This document shows positions 17,334-26,646 of a stretch of DNA of 64,000 nt, piece by piece. The notes beneath the pieces were generated by a model, which saw only the letters and a program-made list of their open reading frames with translations, did no database searches and was not told the DNA's origin. The position numbers and the translations under genes are program-made. The number at the start of each line of letters is the position of its first letter. Position 1 is the stretch's first letter. The DNA comes from Dichotomicrobium sp964540795 (GTDB taxonomy: Bacteria; Pseudomonadota; Alphaproteobacteria; Rhizobiales; Rhodomicrobiaceae): assembly GCA_964540795.1 (NCBI GenBank), contig CAZINX010000008.1, positions 49,262-113,261 of the forward strand. The letters run 5' to 3'.

Positions 17334-18989
17334 TCAGCCCTCCGCGACAGATTTCGCTTCCGATTCACCTTCTTCCGTCTCGGCCTCGGCCTGCGCTTCG
17401 GCTTCCGCGGCGCGGCGGTCGGCTTCGAGTTCTTCCTCGGTGAACCAGCCGGCGGCGACGCGCGCTCGCATAATCAGGTCCTCGGCTTCCTCGCGGCTCA
17501 GATCGAAGGCTTCAAGCGCGCCCGCGATATGCTGGCGACCCTCCGCGGTACGCTCGTCATATCCCAGCAGGTCATCGGCAGCGCAGTCGGCCACTTCCTC
17601 CACCGTCTTGATTTCGTTCTCACCAAGAGCGACCAGCATCGCCGCGTTCAGATGCGGTAGTTCGCTCACGGCGTCCTCCACGCCAAGCTCCCGCCGGCGA
17701 TCGTCGAGTTCGGTTTCGCGCCGCTCCAGAAACTCCCGCGCGCGATCCTGGATCTCCTGCGCGGTATCCTCATCGAAGCCTTCGATCCCGGCGATCTCGT
17801 CCAGATCGACATAGGCCAGTTCCTCGTTGGTCGCGAAGCCTTCCGAGGCCAGAAGCTGGGCGATGACTTCATCCACATCGAGCGAGTCCATGAAGGTCTG
17901 CGTGCGCTCGGCGAATTCCTTCTGGCGGCGCTCGGCTTCTTCTGCCTCGGTCATGATGTCGATGTCCCAGCCCGTGAGCTGCGAGGCGAGGCGCACGTTC
18001 TGGCCGCGCCGGCCAATCGCAAGGCTGAGCTGGTCGTCGGGCACCACCACTTCGATGCGCTCGGCGTCTTCATCGAGCACGACCTTGACCACCTCGGCGG
18101 GCGCGAGCGCGTTGACGATGAAGGTCGCGGCGTCGGGCGACCACTGGATGATGTCGATCTTTTCGCCCTGAAGCTCGTTCACGACCGCCTGCACACGGCT
18201 GCCGCGCATCCCGACGCAGGCGCCTACGGGATCTATAGAGGAATCATGCGAGACGACGGCGATCTTGGCGCGGCTGCCAGGGTCGCGCGCGACCGACTTG
18301 ATCTCGACAATGCTGTCATAGATTTCCGGCACCTCCTGCATGAACAGCTTGGCCATGAACTCCGGCCGTGTGCGCGACAGGAAGATTTGCGGGCCGCGCG
18401 TCTCCGGGCGCACGTCGTAGATGTAGGCGCGGACCCGGTCCCCGTACTTGAATTGCTCGCGCGGCAGGGTCTCGTCGCGGCGGATGATCGCTTCGGCGCG
18501 GCCCAGATCGACGATCACGTTGCCGTATTCGACGCGCTTGATGACGCCGTTGACTATCTCTCCGATGCGGTCCTTGTATTCCTCGAACTGGCGCTCGCGC
18601 TCGGCTTGGCGCACCTTCTGCACGATCACCTGTTTTGCGCTCTGCGCGGCGACGCGGCCAAAGTCCAGCGGGGGCAGCGGCTCGGCGATAAAGTCGTCAA
18701 CCTCGGCTTCCGGGTTGCGAGCGCGCGCCTCCTCCAGCGCAATCTCGGTGGAGTCGTCCTCGACTTCCTCGACCACGCGCAGCAGTCGCGCCAGCCGGGT
18801 CTCGCCGGTCTTCGGGTCGATCTCCGCGCGGATTTCGCTGTCGGCGCCATAGCGCGCGCGGGCCGCCTTCTGGATCGCGTCCTCCATCGCGGCGATGACC
18901 AGTTCGCGGTCGATTTGCTTCTCGCGCGCGACCGCTTCGGCGATCTGCAACAGTTCAAGCCGGTTCGCGCTTACGCCATATTGCGACAT
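17334..18989 (-). CDS. nusA: Transcription termination/antitermination protein NusA
   Basis: 551 residues. Domain order: N-terminal RNA polymerase-binding domain (MSQYGVSANRLELLQIAEAV...), S1 domain (GEIVNGVIKRVEYGNVIVDLG), two KH domains (DPVGACVGMRGSRVQAVVNEL and LAIGRRGQNVRLASQLTGW) and C-terminal acidic helix-hairpin-helix repeats. NusA binds elongating polymerase and controls pausing, termination and rRNA antitermination. The acidic C-terminus ends in a Glu/Ala-rich stretch. It follows rimP by 26 bases, the canonical operon order. Confidence 0.97.
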   Translation of the reverse strand: MSQYGVSANRLELLQIAEAVAREKQIDRELVIAAMEDAIQKAARARYGADSEIRAEIDPKTGETRLARLLRVVEEVEDDSTEIALEEARARNPEAEVDDFIAEPLPPLDFGRVAAQSAKQVIVQKVRQAERERQFEEYKDRIGEIVNGVIKRVEYGNVIVDLGRAEAIIRRDETLPREQFKYGDRVRAYIYDVRPETRGPQIFLSRTRPEFMAKLFMQEVPEIYDSIVEIKSVARDPGSRAKIAVVSHDSSIDPVGACVGMRGSRVQAVVNELQGEKIDIIQWSPDAATFIVNALAPAEVVKVVLDEDAERIEVVVPDDQLSLAIGRRGQNVRLASQLTGWDIDIMTEAEEAERRQKEFAERTQTFMDSLDVDEVIAQLLASEGFATNEELAYVDLDEIAGIEGFDEDTAQEIQDRAREFLERRETELDDRRRELGVEDAVSELPHLNAAMLVALGENEIKTVEEVADCAADDLLGYDERTAEGRQHIAGALEAFDLSREEAEDLIMRARVAAGWFTEEELEADRRAAEAEAQAEAETEEGESEAKSVAEG

Positions 18990-19015
18990 TCCGTTTGCTC
19001 CACAAAAGCCAATGT

Positions 19016-19636
19016 CTATTCCGTTCCAGCGCCGTTGGGCGCGACCGCTTCATCGCCGTCGCTGCCCATGCGGCGCGCTTGTGACGCGGCCAGCAGCGCG
19101 TCGGTCATGACGAGCTTCGCGCTCTCGATCAGCGCGGCCGGGAAGCCGAGGATATCCGGCTCGCTCCTGCCCTCCAGCGTGACGGCCAGCCGCACCTCGT
19201 CCGCCGTCTCATCATATCCGTCGATCATGCCGCGGAACCGCTTGCGGCCGTCCACCGGCTCGCGCAGCATCACCTTCGCCTCATGCCCTGCCCATTCCTC
19301 GAAGTCGGAGGGGCGCACCAGCGGCCGGTCGATCCCCGGTGAGGACACCTCCAGATGATAGCGCCCGGGGATCGGGTCGTGCGCGTCCAGAAGCGGCGAG
19401 ATCGCGCGGCTGGCATCGGCGCAGTCCTCGACCGTCACATCGCTTTCCGCGCGATCGACCATGATCTGCACCGTGCCGCCGTCGCGCCCCGACATCAGCA
19501 CGCGCACGAGCCGCAGCCCCAGGTCTTCCAGCACTGGCTCGGCAAGCGCGGCGACCTCGGCGGCGGCGCCGGTCTCCTCGACAAAGCGGCGATCCGCCCG
19601 GTTTGTGCTTGCGTTGTCGGCTTGATGCGCCGCCAC
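19016..19636 (-). CDS. rimP: Ribosome maturation factor RimP
   Basis: 206 residues from a GTG at 19636, chosen because AGGAGAGG sits six bases upstream; a longer frame to 19693 lacks this support. RimP binds the free 30S subunit and is needed for its maturation. Family motifs are LEDLGLRLVRVLMSGRDGGTVQI (split here only by spacing), VTVEDCADASRAISPLLD and the YHLEVSSPGIDRPL signature. The N-terminus and C-terminus are extended relative to E. coli, as is common in alphaproteobacteria. It is the first gene of the nusA operon. Confidence 0.95.
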   Translation of the reverse strand: MAAHQADNASTNRADRRFVEETGAAAEVAALAEPVLEDLGLRLVRVLMSGRDGGTVQIMVDRAESDVTVEDCADASRAISPLLDAHDPIPGRYHLEVSSPGIDRPLVRPSDFEEWAGHEAKVMLREPVDGRKRFRGMIDGYDETADEVRLAVTLEGRSEPDILGFPAALIESAKLVMTDALLAASQARRMGSDGDEAVAPNGAGTE

Positions 19637-19684
19637 GGGAAGCCTCTCCTGTCGTGAATGCGAATCGGCGTTTGCGGCCGGGGC

Positions 19685-19712
19685 CACAAACAAAAAGAGC
19701 GGACCCCGTCAA
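19685..19712 (-). promoter_or_regulatory. Candidate promoter of the rimP-nusA-infB operon
   Basis: On the minus strand TTGACG (19712-19707), embedded in the CTTGAC context favoured in alphaproteobacteria, is followed 17 bases later by a poor -10 (TTGTGG, 19690-19685). It lies about 50 bases upstream of the rimP start, with a T-rich stretch between. The -35 is good and the -10 weak, so this is tentative. Confidence 0.35.
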
Positions 19713-19837
19713 GGAGCCCACCCGCCGGTTCCGATCGGTGGAAATCTACAGCAAAGGTAGGCGAAGCCGCGCGAATATGCAACGCCCGCGCGCCACTTAT
19801 CTTGGCAAAATTGGTGGCGGCGCAGGTATTTGCGAAT

Positions 19838-20536
19838 TCAGCGCCGGCGAAAGCGGAAATAGGCGCAACCGCGGCCTTCAGCGATGGCCTTGGCCTCATA
19901 GCGGGTTTGCGGCCAGTCAGGCGGGCGCTCACGCCAGTCCGCCGGGCGCTCGGCCGCCCAGACGAAGGAGCCTTCGCGCTTGAAGGAAAGAAGCGCCGTG
20001 CGGGCATAATCGCCGATATCGGTGGCGAAGCGCAGTTCCGCGCCGGGGCGCATCACGCGAGCGAGCGCAGCAATGTTCTCCTCGCGCAGGAAGCGGCGCT
20101 TGCGGTGGCGGCGTTTCGGCCACGGGTCGGGGAACAGGATGAAGGCGCGGGCGATGGACGCCTCCGGCAGCCAGGCCAGCAGGTCGCGCGCATCGTCCGG
20201 GTGGACAGCGATATTGCGCAGGCCCCCCTCTTCCACGGCCGCCAACACCTTCGCAACGCCGTTTATGTAGGGTTCGCAGCCGAGCAACCCTGCCTGCGGA
20301 TTCGCGCGCGCTTGCCACAGCAGATGCTCGCCCGCGCCGAAGCCGATCTCCAGCCAGACCTCGCTGACCGGCACGGCGAACAGTGATGTCAGCGGCGCAG
20401 GCGGCGGCTGCGACAGATCGGGCTGCAAGCGCGGCAGCAGGTCATTGACCAGCCGGCTCTGGCGCGGCGAGAGCTTGTGCCCTTTTCGCCGGCCAAAGCT
20501 GCGTTCGCCCGGCGGCTGGCGGTCGCTTTCGGACAT
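19838..20536 (-). CDS. trmB: tRNA (guanine-N7-)-methyltransferase
   Basis: 232 residues. TrmB makes m7G46 in the tRNA variable loop using SAM. The SAM-binding motif WLEIGFGAGEHLLWQA and the downstream AFILFPDPWPKRRHRKRRF signature are diagnostic. The first 30 residues (ERSFGRRKGHKLSPRQSRLV) match the alphaproteobacterial N-terminus. It lies just downstream of metK, the SAM synthetase, on the same strand (27-base gap), so it is probably co-transcribed with its cofactor supplier. Confidence 0.95.
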   Translation of the reverse strand: MSESDRQPPGERSFGRRKGHKLSPRQSRLVNDLLPRLQPDLSQPPPAPLTSLFAVPVSEVWLEIGFGAGEHLLWQARANPQAGLLGCEPYINGVAKVLAAVEEGGLRNIAVHPDDARDLLAWLPEASIARAFILFPDPWPKRRHRKRRFLREENIAALARVMRPGAELRFATDIGDYARTALLSFKREGSFVWAAERPADWRERPPDWPQTRYEAKAIAEGRGCAYFRFRRR

Positions 20537-20563
20537 GGGTCGCAGCCGGGCGCGCCCGGCGGG

Positions 20564-21733
20564 TTAACTCAGCGCGGCTTTCAGCGGCTCCACCAGGTCG
20601 AGCTTCTCCCAGGAGAAACCGCCCTCGTTATCCGGTTCGCGGCCGAAGTGCCCGTAAGCCGCAGTGCGCTTGTAGATCGGCCGACCGAGCTGCAGGTGGT
20701 TGAAAATGCCGCGCGGACTGAGATCGATCACCTCGCGGATTGCCGCGTCGAGTTTCAATTCTGCAACGGTGCCCGTGCCGTGCAGGTCGGCGTAGATCGC
20801 CAGCGGCTTGGCCACGCCGATCGCATAGGCAAGCTGGATCGTGCATTTCTCCGCCAGCCCCGCAGCAATCACGTTCTTCGCCACGTAGCGTGCGGCATAG
20901 GCCGCCGAGCGGTCCACCTTCGACGGGTCCTTGCCGGAGAACGCGCCGCCGCCATGCAGCGCCGCGCCGCCATAGGTGTCGACGATGACCTTGCGGCCGG
21001 TCAGGCCCGCGTCGCCTTCCGGCCCGCCGATGACGAACCGGCCTGTCGGGTTGACGTAGAAATGCTCCTCGTCCGGCATCCAGCCTTCAGGCAGCACCTC
21101 CTCGACGAAGCTGCGCACAATCTCGCGGACGCGCTCGCTGGTCGCGTCCTCGGTGTGTTGAGTGGAAACCACGACCGACTGCGCGCGGACCGGCTTGCCG
21201 TCCTGGTATTCGAGTGTGACCTGGCTCTTGGCGTCCGGCCCGAGTTCCGGGACGCGGCCCGAATGGCGCGCCTTCGACATGTTCAGCAGGATCTTGTTGG
21301 CGTAGTCGATGGGCGCGGGCATCAGCGAGTCCGTTTCGTCGCAGGCATAGCCGAACATGATGCCCTGGTCGCCAGCGCCCTGATCTTCCTCGTTCTCGCG
21401 GTCGACCCCCATCGCGATGTCGGCCGACTGCTCATGCACGTAGCAGGACACCTCGGCATCGCGCCAGTGAAAGCCGGGCTGCTCATAGCCAATGTCGCGG
21501 ACCGTCTCGCGCGCCAGCCGGATCAGCGTGTCATGATCGATTTCTTCCGGCCCCTTGGTCTCGCCGAGCATGATAATGCGGTTGGTGGTGACGGCCGTCT
21601 CGCAGGCGACGCGCGATTTGGCATCGGCAGCGAGAAACGCATCGACGACGGCGTCAGAAATCTGGTCGCAGACCTTGTCGGGGTGGCCTTCCGAAACCGA
21701 TTCGCTCGTGAAGAGATAGTTCCTGTGGCTCAC
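20564..21733 (-). CDS. metK: S-adenosylmethionine synthetase
   Basis: 389 residues from a GTG at 21733 with AAGGAGGT four bases upstream. MetK makes SAM from methionine and ATP. Signatures seen: FTSESVSEGHPDKVCDQISD at the N-terminus, GDQGIMFGYACDET in the middle and GGGAFSGKDPSKVDRSAAY near the C-terminal third. An insert between the second and third regions is normal for the alphaproteobacterial type. I searched the leader for known SAM riboswitch consensus features and found none that I can support. Confidence 0.97.
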   Translation of the reverse strand: MSHRNYLFTSESVSEGHPDKVCDQISDAVVDAFLAADAKSRVACETAVTTNRIIMLGETKGPEEIDHDTLIRLARETVRDIGYEQPGFHWRDAEVSCYVHEQSADIAMGVDRENEEDQGAGDQGIMFGYACDETDSLMPAPIDYANKILLNMSKARHSGRVPELGPDAKSQVTLEYQDGKPVRAQSVVVSTQHTEDATSERVREIVRSFVEEVLPEGWMPDEEHFYVNPTGRFVIGGPEGDAGLTGRKVIVDTYGGAALHGGGAFSGKDPSKVDRSAAYAARYVAKNVIAAGLAEKCTIQLAYAIGVAKPLAIYADLHGTGTVAELKLDAAIREVIDLSPRGIFNHLQLGRPIYKRTAAYGHFGREPDNEGGFSWEKLDLVEPLKAALS

Positions 21734-21862
21734 ACGGACCTCCTTGACAGCTACTCGGACGGGCAGACGTGAACGATCATGAACCTGGCGCCCGCCGTGC
21801 CAGGCACGTGAACCGGCGGCAGCGCTGAAGCACGCCGAGCTGTGCGGGTCAATGGTGCTGGA

Positions 21863-22381
21863 TCAGCCGTTACCGTCCTGCTCGGCGTCCGCCATGGCGC
21901 GAACCATGTCGACGATGGACTTGCGGACCTTGGGGTCCTTGATGCGGACGAACGCCCTGTTCAACTCAACGCCCTCGCGGCTATCGAGGAAATCCATCAC
22001 GTAAGTCTCCGATTTCGGCTCAGCAAATCCTGCGGTTTGCGCGCCCTGAGCAGGCGTTTCAAGACCTTCAAAGAAGAAGCCGACAGGCACGTTCAGGACT
22101 TCGGCGAGTTGGAACAGGCGGCTTGCGCCGATTCGATTTGTACCCTTCTCATATTTCTGTATCTGCTGAAATGTCAAACGCATCTGCTCGCCGAGACGCT
22201 CCTGACTCATACCGATGAACATGCGCCGTAGTCTGACGCGGCTGCCGACATGCACATCGATATGATGCGGTTTTCGGGCGGCGACCGTCGTTCGCTCGTC
22301 CGATGCCGGCAGACTTTCGGTCATTTGTTCTGTTGTTTTTTTGGCCGTGTAGCCGGCCTGCGCCTCGCGATCACGCGCCAT
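21863..22381 (-). CDS. XRE-family transcriptional regulator (PraR/PhrR-like)
   Basis: 172 residues. A Cro/CI helix-turn-helix occupies about residues 44-100 (VGSRVRLRRMFIGMSQERLG, then FQQIQKYEKGTNRIGASRLF), followed by a short C-terminal region ending in VRKSIVDMVRAMADAE. Position between lnt and metK matches the rhizobial phrR/praR genes, regulators linked to acid stress, quorum sensing and biofilm; the assignment here is by family and synteny only. The start may be 22381 or an in-frame ATG at 22324; neither has a well-spaced binding site. Confidence 0.85.
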   Translation of the reverse strand: MARDREAQAGYTAKKTTEQMTESLPASDERTTVAARKPHHIDVHVGSRVRLRRMFIGMSQERLGEQMRLTFQQIQKYEKGTNRIGASRLFQLAEVLNVPVGFFFEGLETPAQGAQTAGFAEPKSETYVMDFLDSREGVELNRAFVRIKDPKVRKSIVDMVRAMADAEQDGNG

Positions 22382-22522
22382 TCCTCGTCCCCCACACTCC
22401 GTTAGTGCCCAGCGCTACTGTACACAATTTCACGGTTGTAGATAGCCCGGAATACAGCGTCAACTGATCGTTAAGGGCAAAAGGCTCGCTCACGGCGATT
22501 CTGGTTAAGCGCTGCCGCGCTT

Positions 22523-24232
22523 TCACACGCCGAACCGGCGCGCTTTCGCAGGCGTCGCAAGATGCAGCGCCAGAGCGAGACACAAACCGGCGACGGCGAT
22601 CGCCCAATGGATGAGCGCGCCGGCGCGCGCATGGAGCGGCTCTGCCACGGCGGGCGGCAAGCGCGCGTCGATCGCCCCCATGCTGCCCAGCGCCAGCCGC
22701 TTGCGCAGCTCGCCGCGCGGACCGATCACGGCGGAAATGCCTGTGTTTGCCGCCCGGATGACCGGCAGCCCTTCCTCGACCGCGCGCATCCGCGCCTTAT
22801 GCAGATGCTGATAAGGGCCCGCTGTCTCGCCGAACCATGAGTCGTCAGTCACGTTCAGCAACCAACCAGGGCGGTCGTCCGGCGTCACCGAGCCCGGGAA
22901 GATGATCTCGTAGCAGATCAGCGGCGTGAATGGCGGCAGGCCCGCGAGGCTCAGATTGCCGATGCCGCCGCTGGCCGCGAAGCCGCCGGGCAGGTTGGTG
23001 AGCTGGCGGATGCCGATGGCTTCCAGCGTCTCCTGGAACGGCAGGTACTCGCCGAACGGTACCAGATGCGACTTGTCGGCGATCGCGATAACCTCGCCGC
23101 GGTCATCGAGCGCAAGCACGCTGTTGTAAACGGCCGAGACGAGGCGCTCGCCCGCATCGTTTGTCACCGTCTCCGCCCGGTTCGCGCCAGTGATGAGCAT
23201 CGCCCCCGGCGGCAACAGCCGGTCGAAGGCTTCGCGCTGGCTTTCTTCGGCGATGTCATCGTCGAACAGGTAGACGAAGGGCAGGGCGGCTTCTGGCCAG
23301 ACGACATGCGTGATATCCGCCGACAAAGACGCGCCGCCGCGGCTCAGGCGCTCATAACGCTGGAAAATCCAGTCGCGCGATTCCGGCTTCCACTTCTCCG
23401 CCTGCGGGATGTTCGCCTGCACGATGCGCAGCTTCGGCCCCGCCACATCCGATGGCAGCGGCTGCGCGAGCCGCCCCCAACCCCAGCCGGCCATTCCCGC
23501 CAGAAGCATCGCCGCGAGGGCGGGCATCAGGTAGCGCAAGCCCCGGCCGGTCTGGTCGGTCAGCGTCGCCGGCGCGGCGAAGATCAGGACAGCGAAGAAG
23601 CCAAGCCCGTAAACGCCGACCAGCGCGCCCGCCTGCATCAACGTATCCGGCGCGGCGAGCGTGTAGCCGATTGCGTTCCAGGGAAAGCCGGTAAGGATAT
23701 GCCCGCGCAGCAGCTCCACCGCGAAAAAGGCCAGCGCAAAGACGAAAATGCGCGCCGGGCCGGGCCGCCAGACCGCGCTCGCCACCGCCGGCGCCAGCGC
23801 GTAGAACAGGGCCAGCCCGACCGGCATCCCGAGAATGCCCAGCGGCGACATCCAGGCGAACTGCTCGGCCTGCACGAAGAAGGCGAAGCCGATCCAGTAA
23901 AGGCTGGCGAAGAAGTAGCCGAAGCCGAACCACCAGCCGAGGATCGCCGCGCCGCGCAGCCGGGCCGCAAAGGTCGGCGCGCGCGCCACGATGCCGTCGA
24001 GCAGCCAGACGATGACCGGCAGCGTGGCGAACATCACGGGCCACAGATGCAGCGGCGCCAGCGCCAGCGTCGAGATCGCGCCCGCGCCAAAGGCCAGGAG
24101 ATAGCGCCGCCAGCCCGCGAGCCTGCGCACGCCAGCCTCCAGCCGGTTGGCGCGCGCGCCCCCGGTTTTGGTCACGCTGTTCGCATCTGGTGTTGTCCGC
24201 GTGGCCTCGCGCGCGGCACGCTCGTCCAGCAT
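22523..24232 (-). CDS. lnt: Apolipoprotein N-acyltransferase
   Basis: 569 residues from the ATG at 24232, preceded by GGGAAGGA; an ATG at 24313 would add 27 residues. Lnt adds the third acyl chain to lipoproteins in the inner membrane. Six or more N-terminal membrane helices precede a periplasmic nitrilase (C-N hydrolase) domain whose Glu-Lys-Cys triad is visible in WPEAALPF, DKSHLVPFGEYLPF and LICYEIIFPG. A final membrane helix (IHWAIAVAGLCLALALHLA) closes the protein. Length and topology are standard. It begins the reverse-strand block that leads into metK. Confidence 0.96.
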   Translation of the reverse strand: MLDERAAREATRTTPDANSVTKTGGARANRLEAGVRRLAGWRRYLLAFGAGAISTLALAPLHLWPVMFATLPVIVWLLDGIVARAPTFAARLRGAAILGWWFGFGYFFASLYWIGFAFFVQAEQFAWMSPLGILGMPVGLALFYALAPAVASAVWRPGPARIFVFALAFFAVELLRGHILTGFPWNAIGYTLAAPDTLMQAGALVGVYGLGFFAVLIFAAPATLTDQTGRGLRYLMPALAAMLLAGMAGWGWGRLAQPLPSDVAGPKLRIVQANIPQAEKWKPESRDWIFQRYERLSRGGASLSADITHVVWPEAALPFVYLFDDDIAEESQREAFDRLLPPGAMLITGANRAETVTNDAGERLVSAVYNSVLALDDRGEVIAIADKSHLVPFGEYLPFQETLEAIGIRQLTNLPGGFAASGGIGNLSLAGLPPFTPLICYEIIFPGSVTPDDRPGWLLNVTDDSWFGETAGPYQHLHKARMRAVEEGLPVIRAANTGISAVIGPRGELRKRLALGSMGAIDARLPPAVAEPLHARAGALIHWAIAVAGLCLALALHLATPAKARRFGV

Positions 24233-24415
24233 TGGCCGATCCTTCCCGTTGCGGGCGATCCTGATCGGAAATGCGGCAAATATCGTGGCGGGCTTGGGTT
24301 TTCCCGAAAGCAACTCTTTTCCAAAGCGCGTTGGCGCATTGTGACGCGGGCGGGCATCCCGTCGCGCGGCCCGCGCGTTGTCATGTCAACCCGTTGCATT
24401 GCAGGAGGCGCAAGC

Positions 24416-24934
24416 ATGACCACGACCACGCTCTATTATCTCATCGCGCTCGGCGTCGGCGTCGTGGCCGGCACCTATCTGCCCATGAACGGGCGCTTTG
24501 GCGAACAGCTCGGCTCGCCACTGCTGGCGACGGCGGTGTTCTTCGTCGTTGGCGCAATCACGGCCGTGGCGGTCTGGGCGGTGGTCGGCGAGGGCGGGAC
24601 GTGGACTCGGCTGTCGCGCGGGTTTCCGCTGTTTTTCCTGCTTGGGATGGTCAGTTTCGGGATCATCTTCGCCGCGACGTTTTTCATCCCGCGGATGGGC
24701 GCGGGCGCCTATTTCGTCTGTCTGGTCTCTGGGCAGGTGCTGGCCGGGATGGCGCTCAGCCATTTCGGCATCTTCGCGCCGGAGCGGCTGCCGATCTCCC
24801 CGCTGAAGGCCATCGGGGCGCTCGCGGTGATCGCGGGCGTCATCCTCATCCGCATCGCCGAGAGCAACGATCTGCGCCGCGCGCAGCCGGGCGAACCGAC
24901 GATCGCGGAGGAGACGCAATCGGCGCGGCGGTGA
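24416..24934 (+). CDS. DMT-family transporter (DUF606/YdcZ-type)
   Basis: 172 residues from the ATG at 24416, with AGGAGG seven bases upstream. A much longer open frame continues upstream but is antisense to lnt and has no membrane character, so it is rejected. Five hydrophobic segments are visible, starting LYYLIALGVGVVAGTYLPMNGR; the GTYLPMNGRFGEQLGSPL turn is typical of DUF606 half-size drug/metabolite transporters, which act as dimers. Substrate unknown. It is convergent with the Fpg/Nei gene, with adjacent stop codons. Confidence 0.8.
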   Translation: MTTTTLYYLIALGVGVVAGTYLPMNGRFGEQLGSPLLATAVFFVVGAITAVAVWAVVGEGGTWTRLSRGFPLFFLLGMVSFGIIFAATFFIPRMGAGAYFVCLVSGQVLAGMALSHFGIFAPERLPISPLKAIGALAVIAGVILIRIAESNDLRRAQPGEPTIAEETQSARR

Positions 24935-25735
24935 TTACGGTTCGGGCTGACAGGTCGGGCAAAGACAGGCGTTGCGGCCCGACACCTTGATCGCGCGGAT
25001 TTCGCCGCCGCAGCGCGGGCATGTCGCGCCCTCCTCACGGCGGGGCAGCAGCCAGTCATCGGGCAGATTATCAAACAAGTCCTCCGACCCGGCGCCCTTG
25101 TCGATAGCGACCTTCAGGACATCCATCATCGTGTCGTAAAGCGCGTGCAGCGCCGCGTCATCCAGGTCGCCGACCCGCGTCTTGGGGTGGATGCCCGCCT
25201 GGAACAGCATCTCGTCGGAATAGACGTTGCCGATCCCTGCGATCAGGCTCTGGTCCATCAGCGCTGACTTGATCTGCCCGCGCCGGTCGGCCAGCAGCGC
25301 GCGAAAGCCGTCTTCATCCAGCCCCAGCGCATCGGGTCCCAGCCCTTCCTTGGCTGCGAACGCGGCCGGATCATCCACAATGCCGACCTCGCCGAACAGC
25401 CGTTGGTTCACGAAGGCAAGATGATAGCCGTTGTCGAAATCGAGCCGCAGGCGGTCGTGCGCGGGGTCGTCCTCAAGGCGCTTGAAGTAGGCCAGATAGC
25501 CGGTCATGCCGAAATGCAGCATCAGCCACGGCCCGTCGTCGAGTTCCGCAAACAGGTGCTTGCCGTGGCGATGTGTTCGGCTCAACGTGTGGCCGGTGAG
25601 CGCGGCGTCGAGCTTCTGGCGAGTGACGCCGTGCAGCACCTTCTCGCTGGTCAGCGTGATCTGCGCGATCCGCTTGTGCAACGCGGTCGCGTCGAGGTAG
25701 CGCTTGAAGTTTTCGACATCCGGCAGTTCCGGCAC
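24935..25735 (-). CDS. Fpg/Nei-family DNA glycosylase
   Basis: 266 residues from a GTG at 25735 with GAAGGAGG six bases upstream. Pro2 and Glu3 at the N-terminus (PELPDVE) supply the catalytic amine and acid for excision of oxidised bases; HRHGKHLF carries the conserved Lys, and DQSLIAGIGNVYSDEMLFQAG the helix-two-turn-helix. The C-terminal zinc finger CPRCGG...CLCPTC is intact with a conserved Arg. PELPDVE rather than PELPEVE, and the surrounding sequence, suggest a paralogue of housekeeping MutM, so I leave the symbol blank. It follows the MBL hydrolase by 12 bases, a likely operon. Confidence 0.9.
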   Translation of the reverse strand: MPELPDVENFKRYLDATALHKRIAQITLTSEKVLHGVTRQKLDAALTGHTLSRTHRHGKHLFAELDDGPWLMLHFGMTGYLAYFKRLEDDPAHDRLRLDFDNGYHLAFVNQRLFGEVGIVDDPAAFAAKEGLGPDALGLDEDGFRALLADRRGQIKSALMDQSLIAGIGNVYSDEMLFQAGIHPKTRVGDLDDAALHALYDTMMDVLKVAIDKGAGSEDLFDNLPDDWLLPRREEGATCPRCGGEIRAIKVSGRNACLCPTCQPEP

Positions 25736-25747
25736 GGCTGGCCTCCT

Positions 25748-26470
25748 TCAGCACAGCGTCAGGCTCAGCCCGTCATGGGCGATCGCCGCATCCACGCCGC
25801 GCTCGCGGCCCATCTCCTCGACCTTCGGGCCAAGCGTGCGCTCGTCGCCCTCGACGATCTCGCGGCCACAATGCGTGAACAGCGCGCGCGGGATGCCCGC
25901 CTCCTGGCACCAGCCGATCTGCGCGCGCACGGTCGTGTGGCCAAAGAGCTGATCGCCCTTGCGACGCACCATGCTTCGCGTGAGGGTTGCGCCGTCGCCG
26001 ATGAAAAGGTCCACGCCGTCGAGCGCGGCCTCGCGGTGATGGATGTCCACAACGTCCGGCACGTAGAAGATTTTGCTCCGCCCAGCCGCGATGCGATAGC
26101 CGACCGCGGGCGCGCGCAGCGAATGCATCACCGGGAACGCTTCAAAACTGATGCCGTCGATCTCGAACGGTTGGCGTTGCTTCACCTTATGCCGGTCCGC
26201 GATCGGATAGTCCTCGATCGAAGCCCATGTGACCGCCGTGGCATGGACGGGGCAGTCCGCCCCATCCTCCAGCCCGAAGGCGTGGTCGGGATGGGCATGG
26301 GTGAGCACGATCGCGTCCGGGCCGATTTCGCGAAACTCGCCCTTCCAGTCCGCGCCGCAGTCGACCATCACATCGGTTTCGCCATACCGGACAAGCAGCG
26401 CGCTGTGGCGGCGATGGAGATCGTTGGCCGCTTCGATGTAGCCGCGCGTGCCGAGAAAGGTCAGTTTCAT
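25748..26470 (-). CDS. MBL-fold metallo-hydrolase
   Basis: 240 residues from the ATG at 26470. It carries the metallo-beta-lactamase signature LTHAHPDHAFGLE (HxHxDH), an upstream Asp in VDCGADWKGEF, and later His residues at MHSLRAP and in FTHCG. The N-terminus MKLTFLGTRG resembles the RNase Z / PhnP-like branch, cytosolic phosphodiesterases. It precedes the Fpg/Nei glycosylase by 12 bases, so a nucleotide or DNA-linked substrate is conceivable, but that is inference. No export signal. Confidence 0.85.
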   Translation of the reverse strand: MKLTFLGTRGYIEAANDLHRRHSALLVRYGETDVMVDCGADWKGEFREIGPDAIVLTHAHPDHAFGLEDGADCPVHATAVTWASIEDYPIADRHKVKQRQPFEIDGISFEAFPVMHSLRAPAVGYRIAAGRSKIFYVPDVVDIHHREAALDGVDLFIGDGATLTRSMVRRKGDQLFGHTTVRAQIGWCQEAGIPRALFTHCGREIVEGDERTLGPKVEEMGRERGVDAAIAHDGLSLTLC

Positions 26471-26646
26471 GGCCGTTCTTTCGCTGGCTGCTGACCGGAT
26501 CAACGCGCGCTCCGCCAGCAAGGTTGCGCGCCGTGATGAAGATTTGCGCGGCCCATTGCCAAAAGCGCAGACAAGTCTGCTAGGCTGCGCGTCCCGAATC
26601 TGGCGATCCCGCCGCTACAGCCCCCTGCAGACGAATTGGCGCTTTT

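Noticed and set aside
21734..21862. Possible SAM riboswitch upstream of metK
   Set aside because: The leader has GC hairpins but I could not match the conserved core of SAM-II or SAM/SAH types; a covariance-model search would decide.
23066..24415. Long open frame upstream of and in frame with the DMT transporter
   Set aside because: It is antisense to lnt, Arg/Gly/Asp-rich without domain features, and a strong AGGAGG precedes the ATG at 24416, so it is only a GC-rich shadow.
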